Source: Azospirillum melinis
GTDB taxonomy: Bacteria; Pseudomonadota; Alphaproteobacteria; Azospirillales; Azospirillaceae
Direction: 5' to 3'
Length of the DNA: 64,000 nt
NCBI RefSeq assembly: GCF_013340935.1
Contig: NZ_WHOS01000001.1
Span: 329,849-393,848 of the forward strand
In this document: piece by piece, positions 45,884-56,500 of the stretch
Numbering within the stretch: position 1 is the first letter of the stretch
Layout of the letters: every line of letters begins with the position of its first letter
The notes under the pieces: generated by a model
Database searches by the model: none
Told to the model about the DNA's origin: nothing
The model's input: the letters and a program-made list of their open reading frames with translations, nothing else
Made by a program: the position numbers and the translations under genes

Positions 45884-47560
45884 CTATTTCTCGCCGATGA
45901 AGGCGCAGTGGGGAAAATTCTGGAAGTCGTAGCGGTGGATGCGCAGGTCCGGCCGATGGCGGCCCAACCAGTCCAGCGCGGCCAGATGGGCGGTCTGGTC
46001 GAGCATCCACTGCGGCCGGCCCTCCAGCAGGAAATGGCCGATATAGGCCGCCACCGTTGCTAGATACTGTCCGGCGAGCGGCGTGTCGTTGTAATAGACG
46101 AAACCGACGGGAACCTCGCGGAACGGCCCACGCCGCCTGCGATCGTGGAGGATGCCAAGGTCGAATCCCGCCGTTTCGGCGGCAAGCAGCCGCAGATCGC
46201 TGCGGGTTGTCGCGTCCAGATCGATCAGGATCAGCGGCCGGCCAAGATGCCGGTGCCATTGCTGGACGCGGATGAAACGCGCGCAGGCGTAATAGGTGAC
46301 GCGCTGCGCGTGGGACCAGGCAGTGAAGTCCGGCTGCTCGGTCGACAGGCCGATGGACAGCGGATAAAGCCGCCGCCATTCGCCCAGCATCCCCAACAGC
46401 GACGGCGTCGGCGAAACCACGTTCAGCACAACCGACGCGCCGGGACTGCACTCGCCGATGGACCGGAAAAGGTCCGGTCCGAAGCGACGCACATAGATCT
46501 CGTCACCGCTCACCATGATGACCGGGCCGCTGCCCTCCGGCAGATCCGCCACAATGGTCATTTCCGGCAGCCGGGCGATGACGCTGTCCAGCGGGGGCAA
46601 GCGTTCGAAGAACGCATCGTCCGCCCGCAGCATCGACCAGGACCCGAGTTCGCCGGCACCGTCCAGTTCCGCATCCGCAAAACGGGCGGCGAATCTCATC
46701 TGCAGCTTCGATGCAAGGGTCAGACGTCCCCGCCGATAGACGTGATAGCCCACAATCGAGGCGGCCAGGGCATCCTTTGGATCGCCGCGCAGGCGCCGCC
46801 ACGCCGCCCGCGCCGCCCATGAAAGCCGCCGGTCGTCCAGAGCACCCAGCTGGAACAGATCGAGCGCCAGCGCCAGCCACAGGCGCAGACTGCCCGGCTC
46901 GTCGGGATGGACCGTCTGGACCCGGTGCAGATGATCGAAGGCCTTCACCGCCAGGCCGAGATCGAGCGTCATCGCCTTCCCCGGTGTCCAGTCCAACAGC
47001 CCGCTGCGGTATTGGTGCAGCCGGGCAAGGGCGTCATGTCCGCGCACCGACTGCGGATCGAGCGCCACAACACGGCAGGCGGCGACCTCCAGTCGGCCGG
47101 CCTCCTTGCGGCGCAGAACCTCGAGATTGTTCCGCGCCTGCTTGTGGTCGGGCACCACGGCCAGGATGCGCTGGTACCAGGCGGCCGACTCCAGGGGCGA
47201 TCCGGTGCCGGCCGGCGGCGGCGCGGCGAGGAGGTTCGCCAGATTGTAGGCCCCCGCCACATGGGCCGGCGCCAGTGCCAGGGCCCGCCGGCAGGCATAT
47301 TCGGCATCCTCCGGCCGGCCGGCCCCGCGCAGCAGGCTGGCATAATTGGCCCACTGATCCGGGCTGTCGGGCTGGGCCGCCGCCACCTGACGGAAATGGT
47401 CGGCGGCCTCGGCGGGACGGCGGGTCTGCATCAGGAGCAGGCTCAGCATCTGGAGCGCCTGGAGATGGCCGGGCATGGCCGTCAGGAATGCGCGGTATCC
47501 CGCCTCCGCCTGTGTCAGATCACCCTGCTGGTGACTGCGGATGATCTGACCGAGATCCAT
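45884..47560 (-). CDS. TPR protein, probably cotranscribed with the giant RTX gene
   Basis: 558 residues from ATG 47560. N-terminal TPR units lie at about residues 1-135 (AEAGYRAFLTAMPGHLQALQ, AEYACRRALALAPAHVAGAYN). The remaining 420 residues have a mixed alpha/beta pattern (IMVSGDEIYVRRFGPDLFR, RPLILIDLDATTRSDL, PVGFVYYNDTPLAGQYL) that I do not recognise, with some look of glycan-handling proteins. It starts 31 bp after the RTX stop on the same strand, so it is probably in that operon. It may modify or handle the RTX protein; this is inferred. Confidence 0.75.
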   Translation of the reverse strand: MDLGQIIRSHQQGDLTQAEAGYRAFLTAMPGHLQALQMLSLLLMQTRRPAEAADHFRQVAAAQPDSPDQWANYASLLRGAGRPEDAEYACRRALALAPAHVAGAYNLANLLAAPPPAGTGSPLESAAWYQRILAVVPDHKQARNNLEVLRRKEAGRLEVAACRVVALDPQSVRGHDALARLHQYRSGLLDWTPGKAMTLDLGLAVKAFDHLHRVQTVHPDEPGSLRLWLALALDLFQLGALDDRRLSWAARAAWRRLRGDPKDALAASIVGYHVYRRGRLTLASKLQMRFAARFADAELDGAGELGSWSMLRADDAFFERLPPLDSVIARLPEMTIVADLPEGSGPVIMVSGDEIYVRRFGPDLFRSIGECSPGASVVLNVVSPTPSLLGMLGEWRRLYPLSIGLSTEQPDFTAWSHAQRVTYYACARFIRVQQWHRHLGRPLILIDLDATTRSDLRLLAAETAGFDLGILHDRRRRGPFREVPVGFVYYNDTPLAGQYLATVAAYIGHFLLEGRPQWMLDQTAHLAALDWLGRHRPDLRIHRYDFQNFPHCAFIGEK

Positions 47561-47591
47561 GCCCGTCCCTTCCCCATTGCTCCGCGGCCAT

Positions 47592-50500
47592 TCACCGCCA
47601 GGCGGCGGTGATGGCGGCCTCGACCTGCGGCAAGGCATCGGGATCGATGCTCATCGTGCCGGCCGCCGGCGGAGCGAACCCTGCCATGGCCTGCACCAGC
47701 CGGTCCACCATGGAGTCCAGCAGCACGGCTCCATCGGCCGTCTCGATGCTGTCCATTTGATGCTCGACGCCGCTGTACCAGCCGGCGATGGTCACCTTGT
47801 CGGCCGTGCCGACCACCTGCACCTCCAGATCGCTGCCCGATTTGGTGAACCAGAGCTGATGGGCATCGATGCCGGCGTCGAACACCAGCCGGTCATGGTC
47901 GATATCGCCGTCATTCTCTACGATGCGGTCACGCCCGTCCCCACGTCCGAACCGGTAAACATCGTCGCCCAGCCCGCCGGCCAACGTGTCGTCCCCGGCA
48001 CCGCCGCTCAAGGTGTCGTCGTTGAGCACAGACCTGGAAACCACGACGCTGTTGGAGGCGAAACCGACGATGTCGGCCCGGCCGTCGCCATCGACGTCGG
48101 CGAGCTGACGGGGGTAGGTGTTGTAGTTGCTCCAGCCGTTGTAGCCGTAGTCGCTTGTCCCGATGCGCATCCGGCTGAAGGTGCCGTCCGCCTGACCGAA
48201 CGACACGTAAGCTCCGTTGCTGGCGAATCCGACGATGTCCATCCGGCCATCGCCATTCACATCGGCCAGTTGGCGGGGATACTGGTCCTCGCTTGTCCAG
48301 CCACCGGTGTTTTTGGTGAAGTTGTCGCTGTAGGCGACTTTCATCGGGGCGAACGTGCCGTCGGCCCGCCCTTGCGCGATAAAGACTTTATCGCCACCGA
48401 AACCAACGATGTCAGCCATGCCGTCACCATCGACGTCGCCGAGAAGACGGGGATAGTCGTTGTTATTGGACCAACCGTAGCCGGTGGTGAAACTGCCATT
48501 ATAGGCGAGATTGACGGCCCCGAAGGTTCCGTCCGCCTGCCCCAGGGAGGTCACCACGCCGACGCTGGAGAAACCGACGATGTCCGCCCGGCCGTCACCG
48601 TTCACATCCCCAAGCAGTCGGGGATATTGGCTCATGCTGGTCCAGGTGGTTCCATAAGTGAGATTTCCGGTCAGCGCCCTCTGAGCGGCTGCGAAAGTTC
48701 CATCCTCCTTGCCCAGAGCCACCCGCACTTCGTTACTGGCGAAGCCGACGATGTCCATTCGTCCATCGCCATTGACATCGGCCAGCATTCGGGAAGTGAC
48801 GTTCTGGCTGTTCCAGCCGCCATAGCCGGGCGTGAAATCCCCATTGTAGGCGACCTGGACCGGTCCGAAGCTGCCATCCGCCTTACCAAGGGCAATTTGA
48901 ACCGAAGTGCTGGAGAAACCGACGATGTCCGCCCGGCCATCGCCATTCACGTCGCCGGTCAAACGGGGAACATAGTCCTGCGTCGTCCAGGTGACGGAAA
49001 AAGCGCCGTTGAACACCGTCGACATCGAATCGAACAGGTATGTGCCGCTTTCCGACCCGGCATCCCCGATCAAGCTGTCGTTGCCGTCGCCCCCCTCCAG
49101 AACATCCCGTCCGGTGCCGCCCACAAGCGTGTCGGCGCCGGCGCCGCCCGTCAGCCGGTCATCGTCGGCATTTCCGGCAAGCACGTCGTCACCGTCGCCG
49201 CCGTCGATGGCATCGTTGCCCTCACCGCCCGACAGGCTGTCGTTGCCGCCACCGCCCAGCAAGGTGTCGTTGCCGCCTTCGCCATAGGCGACGTCAAAGT
49301 CGCCGGAGCCGACCACGTCGGCCCGGCTGTCCAGCAGATCGTCGCCGTCGCCGCCATGCAGTTCGTCGCGGCCGGTGCCGCCGATCAGCGTGTCGTTACC
49401 GGCATAGCCGGTCAGCACGTCGTTGCCGCCCCGCCCGTCGAGCAGGTCGCCGTTCGCATAGCCGAACAGCGCGTCGTTGCCGTCGCTACCGATGGTTTCC
49501 AGCTGCAGGGCGGGATTCGACAGCAGCACCTCCGTCCCGTCCTGGAAGCGGACGGTCTCCAGATAGTTGCTGCCGTTGCCGGCGCCGCTGAAGCGGTTGG
49601 AGATGACCACCTGCTCCGGCCGGTCGCGGAAGCGCAGCACCAGATTGTTGTCGAAGCGCGCGATCAGAAGCTGGTCGGCCGCAAATCCTTCGCCGAATAG
49701 CAGCGTGTCGTTGCCGGCGCCGCCGATGATGGTGTCCCGCCCGCCGTCATAGATCACCAGATCGTCGCCGGCGCCGCCGTCGATGTTGTCGTCGCCGTCG
49801 CCACCCCGGATGGTGTCGTTGCCCGCCTCGCCATAGAGAAGGTCGTTGCCGGCTCCGCCCTGGATGACGTCGTCGCCGTCGCCCCCCTGAATGCTGTCGT
49901 CACCCGCCTCGCCATAGAGGAAATCGTTATTGGCCCCGCCGTTGAGCGTGTCGATCCCGTCGCCGCCATACAGTTCGTCGGAACCGTTGTTGCCCGCCAG
50001 GGCGTCATTGCCGGTGCTGCCCATCAGCGTGTCGTCGCCGTCGCCACCCGACAGGGCGTCATTGCCGGCACCTCCGTCGAGCAGATCGTCGCCGGCGCCG
50101 CCGTAAAGGGTTTCGTTGCCGCCGCCGCCGCGCAGGGTGTCGTCACCGTCGTCGCCGGACAGCGTGTCGCTGCCGCTCATGTCATCGCTGTTGTCGAGCA
50201 GGTCGTTGCCGGCGCCGCCGAACAGCTGATCGCTTCCCGCCCCGCCATACAGGATGTCGTCGCCGCCATAGCCATAGATGCTGTCGTTGCCGCCACCGCC
50301 ACGGATGGTGTCCGAAGCGGCATATCCCTCAAGCGTGCGGGCCGCGGCATCGTCCCAGGTGTCGATGATGAGGCCCGGATTCGTCAGGTCGACGGTCCGC
50401 CCATCGGCAAACAGCAGGGTTTGCAGGTAATTGGTGCCGTTGCCGGCACCGCTGAACCGGTTGGCGACGACGATCCGGTCGGTCTTGCCGTTGAAGCGGA

Positions 50501-53500
50501 CATGCAGGTCGTTGCCGTAACGCTCGAACCGCAGATCGTCGCTGCTGTAGCCTTCACCGAAGGACAGCGTGTCGTTGCCGCCGCCACCGGTCACCGTGTC
50601 GGCGCCGCCCTGGTAAAGCACGAGGTCGTCGCCAGCCCCGGTGACGATCCAGTTGGCACCGGCACCGCCGGCCAGCGTGTCGTTGCCGTCCTCGCCGTAA
50701 AGCGTATCGGCATCGTCCCCGCCGGACAGGATGTCCGCACCGGCACCGCCATACAGCGTGTCGACCCCCGCCCCGCCCAGCAGGCTGTCGTCGCCGGCGT
50801 CGCCATACAGAATATCGTTGCCGTCATCGCCATTCAGAGTGTCGTTGCCGCCGCCGCCATACAATGTGTCGATACCGGCACCGCCGGACAGGCTGTCCTT
50901 GCCCTCATCGCCCTTGATGGAATCGTTCCCGGCATTCCCCTCGATCAGGTCGTCGCCGTCGCCGCCATAGAGCGCGTCGTTGGCGGCACCGCCATAAAGC
51001 GTGTCGTTACCCGCCTCGCCATAAGCACTGTCGCCGCTGGCCGTGTCGTCCCGGCTATCGATCAGGTCGTCGCCATCGCCGCCGTAAAGGGCATCGGCAC
51101 CGGAGCCGCCATACAGCGTGTCGTTGCCGCCATAGCCATAGATCGCGTCGGTGCCGCCGTTGCCACGGATCACATCGCCGGCATTGTAGCCTTCCAGCAC
51201 ATGCCCGACGTCGCTGTCGCGCGTGGCGATGAACAGGTCGGTTCTGGACAGATCCACCGTTCCGCCATCGGCGAAGCGCAGGGTCTGCACATAGTTCGCC
51301 CCCTCACCATTGCCGTTGAAGCGGTTGGCGACGACGATCCGCTTGCCGAGATCGTCGAAGACCAGATGGAGATCCTTGCCGAACCGTTCCAACCGCAGGC
51401 CGGACTGGCTGTAGCCTTCGCCGAAGACCAGCTCGTCGTTGCCGCCGCCGCCCACCACGGTGTCTGCGCCGCCTTCATAGACGATGCGGTCGTTGCCGGC
51501 ACCGCCGTTGATGGTGTTGGCGCCTGTCCCGCCATACAGCGTGTCGTCGCCGTCCCCGCCTTCGAGGGAATCTGCACCGGCGCCACCTTCCAACCGGTCG
51601 GCACCCGTTCCACCATACAGTGCATCGTTGCCGTCCCCGCCAATCAGCAAATCATCGCCGGCATAGCCGTACAGGGTGTCGTTGCCGCCGGCGGCGTCGA
51701 TGGTGTCGTTGGCCATGTAGCCGTAGAAGGTTTCCGCCGTCGACTGCCCATGGGTTTCTATCACAATGGTCTGGGCGGACAGGTCTATGGTGCTGCCATC
51801 GGCGAACTTCACGGTCTGCACGAAGTTCGCACCGTCGCCTTCGCCGCTGAACCGAGCGGCCAGGACGATGCGGTCGCCGGTGTCGCGGAAGATCAGGTGC
51901 AGGTCGGCGCCGATGCGCGAGAGGTACATTTGATCCCGGCTCAATCCGGGCTCCAGTTCCAGCACGTCAGCGCCGCCACCACCGGTGATGCTGTCCACGC
52001 CGTCACCGGTGGTGAAGCGGATCACGTCGTCGCCAGCACCACCATCGATTGTATCGTTGCCGGCACCGCCTTCGAGCGTATCGTTGCCGGCCTGACCATA
52101 GAGGTAATCGGCACCAGCGCCACCAAGAACGGAATCGGCACCGTCCTCGCCATAGAGGTAATCGTTGCCGCCACCGCCGTCGATCAGATCGCTCCCGGTG
52201 CCGCCATAGGCGACATCGACACCGCCGCCGCCATAAATGGTGTCGTTGCCGGTTCCGCCATAGGACGCATCGTTGATGCCGCCGGCATTGGAATCGTCGC
52301 GGTTGTCGATCAGGTCGTCGCCGGCGCCGCCGTGCATCTCGTCGGACCCGGAGCCGCCCAGGATGGTGTCGTCGCCGGCACCACCGAGGATTGTGTCGTT
52401 GTCGGCACCACCCGACAGGCTGTCGTTGCCTTGGCCGCCGCTGAGCGCGTCATTGCCGGCGCCGCCGTCAACGACATCGTTGCCAATTTCGGGAGACAGG
52501 GAAGGAGACGGTAGTAGCGAATTCAGAGACCACTCTGCCGGTGAATAGTTCTCCCAGATATAGAAGCCGGCGGATATGGGGTATCCATCGACCTCCAGAC
52601 CCGCAACGAAGACTGCGTTGCTGGCTCGCCACTGACCCCAGTTATTATTGACAATACTGATATTCAGACGGCTGGCTTCGCTCACGTCCCGTATGGTAAG
52701 GCGGTAGTCCCTTAGCTGACCGACATACTGAATGTAATTTCCCGTCGGATCGAGGTGCGAATAGTAAACATTGATTGTCTCGTCCATGACGACGTTGCCG
52801 TCGAGTGTCACGATGACGCGAGGCCAGCCATTAACGGTATGCCCACCGAGTCTCAGTCGAACGGTTATCACTTCGTTTCCGGCGGTCGATATCTCGTCGC
52901 CCCACAAGCGGTCTTCTCCACCGGAACCGACAACCGTGTCGTTCCCGTTTCGGCCGAAGACCATATCGTTGCCGTCACCGCCATCGACCACATCAGCGCC
53001 GTCGCCGCCATCCAGGTAATCCTGGTCGGCGCTGCCCGTCAGCGTATCCTCACCGCCATAGCCATAGATCGTATCGTTGCCGGCCTGCCCGTCGATGGTG
53101 TCGCCGACGTTGTAGCCTTCCAGCTTCTCGCTTCCTGCGCCGCCGATCGTCTGGATCACCAGATCCTGGCGCGTCATGTCCTCCAGCGATCCGTCGGCAA
53201 AGCGCAGGGTCTGGGCATAGGCGGAACCGTCGCCAGCACCGTTGAAACGGTCCTTGACGATGATCTGGTCGGACCGCCCGGTAAAGCGCACGTAAAGGTC
53301 GTTGCCGAAGCGGGCGTAATAGAGCGTGCTCCTGTCGAAGGACGCATCCAGTTCGATGACGTCGTTGCCGCCGGTGTTGTAGACGATGTCCTGACCGCCG
53401 TCGAAGCGGATGACATTGTTCCCGGTTCCGCCGTAAAGCGTGTTGTTGCCGGCCCCGCCGATCAGCGTGTCATCACCGGCGTCGCCATAGAGCGTGTCGT

Positions 53501-56500
53501 CCCCCTCACCGCCATCCAGCGTATCGAGCCCGTCACCGCCTTCCAGCCGATCGGCACCGACCCCACCGGTCAGCGTGTCGTCGCCCGACCCGCCATAGAG
53601 TTGGTCATTGCCGGTCCCGCCATCCAGCGTGTCGTTCCCGCCATAGCCATAGATCGTGTCGTTGCCATCGACGCCCTGGATCAGGTCGCCGACATTGTAG
53701 CCCTCCAGCTTTTCGGAACCGGCGGTCGCCAGCGTTTCCAGCGTCAGCGTCGGGTCGGTCAGGTCCACCCGCTGCCCGTCGGCGAACAGCAGGGTCTGGA
53801 CATAGCTCGCCCCGTCGCCGGCGCCGTTGAAGCGGTTCTTCAGCACGATCTCGTCGGTCGCACCCCGGAAGCGCAGATAGAGGTCGTTGCCGAAGCGGGC
53901 GTAATAGACATCCTCCCGCCGCAGGCCGCTGCGGATTTCCAGGACGTCGTTGCCGCCCTCGTTGGTGATGGTGTCCCGGCCGCCGGCATGGTGGATCACG
54001 TCGTCGCCCAGGCCGGTCAGGATGGTGTTGGTTCCCGTCCCGCCTTCCAGCGTGTCGGCGCCATCGCCGCCCTGGATGCTGTCGTCACCAGTACCGCCCG
54101 ACAGGCTGTCGTCGCCGACCCCGCCGGACAGCGTGTCGTTGCCGTCGCCGCCCAGCAGGCTGTCGTCGCCGGCATTGCCCTCCAGCCAATCGTTGCCGGC
54201 CTTGCCCTCCAGCCGGTCGTTGCCGTCGCCGCCGGAGAAGGTCTCGGCCGCGTCGCCGCCGAGGATGGTGTCGTCGCCAGCCTCGCCATAGGCGACGTTC
54301 AGCGACGCCCCGGTGCCGGTGTCGTCCCGGTTGTCGATCAGGTCGTTGCCGTCGCCACCATAGAGCTGGTCGGCTCCCACGCCGCCGATCAGGGTGTCAT
54401 CGCCGGTCCCGCCGGTCAGGCTGTCGTTGCCATCACCGCCTTGCAGCAGGTCGTCGCCATCGTCGCCGTTCAGCCGGTCGTCACCGGCCCCGCCGATCAG
54501 CGTATCGTCGCCCAATCCGCCATAGAGCTGGTCGTTGCCGGTACCGCCATCCAGCGTGTCGTTTCCGCCATAGCCATAGATCGTATCGTTGCCGCCGATG
54601 CCCTGGATCAGGTCGCCGACATTGTAGCCCTCCAGCTTTTCGGAGCCGGCGGTCGCCAGCGTCTCCAGCTTCAGCGTCGGGTCGGTCACGTCCACCCGCT
54701 GCCCGTCGGCAAACAGCAGGGTCTGGACATAGCTCGCCCCGTCACCGGCGCCGTTGAAGCGGTTCTTCAGCACGATCTCGTCGGCCGCGCCGCGGAAGCG
54801 CAGATAGAGGTCGTTGCCGAAGCGGGCGTAATACAGGTCCTCCCGCCGCAGGCCGCTGCGGATTTCCAAAACGTCGTTGCCGCCCTCGTTGGTGATGGTG
54901 TCCCGGCCGCCGGCATGGCGGATCACGTCGTCGCCCAGGCCGGTCAGGATGGTGTTGGTTCCCGTCCCGCCTTCCAGCGTGTCGGCGCCGTCGCCGCCCG
55001 AAAGGAAGTCGTCGCCGTCACCACCCTGGAGACTGTCATTGCCGGCATCGCCGTACAGTGTGTCGTTGCCGGCGTCGCCGGACAGGCGGTCGTCGCCCTC
55101 ACCGCCTTCCATGTAGTCGGTCCCGGCCCCACCGACGATCAGGTCGTTGCCCGCACCGCCATAATGGAGGTCGGCATCGTCGCCGCCCTCCAGCGTGTCG
55201 TCGCCGTCGCCACCTTCGAGCCGGTCGGCCCCGGCACCGCCGAGCAGCCGGTCGTTGCCGGTGCCGCCGAGCAGAACGTCGTTGCCGGCCCCGCCATCGA
55301 GCAGATCGTCGCCGCCATAACCGAGGATGGTGTCGGTGCCGCCAAGGCCGCTGATGGTGTCGTTGGCGTTGTAGCCTTCCAGCGTCTCGTTGAACTCGTT
55401 CGCCACCGTTTCCAGCACCAGCGCGGGATCGGACAGGTCGGCCCGGTCGCCGTTGGCGAACAGCACGGTCTGGACATAGCTCGCGCCGTCGCCGGCCTTG
55501 TCGAAGCGTCCGGTCAGCACCACCTCGTCGCTTCGGTTGCGGAAGCGCAGGTACAGGTCGTTGCCGAAACGGGCGTAATACATGTCGGCCCGCGTCAGCC
55601 CGCCACCGATCTCCAGCGTGTCGGCGCCGGCTTCATTGGTGATGGTCTCGCGCCCGCCGTCGAAGCGGATCGTGTCGTCACCGGCTCCGGTGAACAGCCT
55701 GTCGGTGCCGCCGCCGCCAATCAGCGTGTCGTCGCCATCGCCGGCCAGCAGGCTGTCGTCGCCGTCGCCACCCTCCAGCAGGTCGTTGCCGGCCCCGCCG
55801 TCCAGCGTGTCGGCCCCCGCCCCGCCGGACAGGCCGTCATTGCCGTCACCACCCGAAAGGAAGTCGGCGCCATCGCCGCCGGACAGGGAGTCGTCACCAG
55901 CCTCGCCGTGAAGGCTGTCGTTGCCGGCTCCACCCGACAGCGTGTCGTCGCCGACATCACCCTTCAGGACGTCGGAGCCGTCGCCGCCGACGACGCTGTC
56001 GTCGCCGCTGCCAGCATAGATGAAGTCGTCGCCAGCCCCACCATTGAGGCTGTCGTCGCCGCTGTAACCGTAAATGGTGTCGTTGCCACCCTGCCCGCGG
56101 ATGATGTCGCCGACATTGTAGCCCTCCAGCTTTTCGCTAAGGTCGGTCGCGACCGTCTCAAGCGCCAGATCCTGCGCCGTGACGGCATAGTCCGTCCCGT
56201 CGGCGAAGCGCAGCGTCTGCACGAAGCTGGTCCCGTCGCCGGCCCCGACGAAGCGGCCGGTGAGGACGATCTGCTCCGCCGAATTGCGGAAGCGGATGTA
56301 AAGGTCGTTGCCGAAGCGCGCAAAGTAGAGGTCGGCGCGGGCGATGCCCGGTCCCATCTCCAGAACGTCGTTGCCGCCTTCGTTGGTGACGGTGTCGCTA
56401 CCGCCGCCATAGCGGATCAGGTCGTCGCCGGCACCGCTGAAGATCGTGTCGTTGCCGGAGCCACCCGCCAGCGTGTCGTTGCCGGCGCGGCCATAGATGG

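Noticed and set aside
47559..52514. Long plus-strand frames (713 and 697 codons) opposite the RTX gene
   Set aside because: They mirror the RTX repeats as Val/Ala/Gly-rich repeats and have no start signals; they exist because the repeat DNA is GC-rich in phase.
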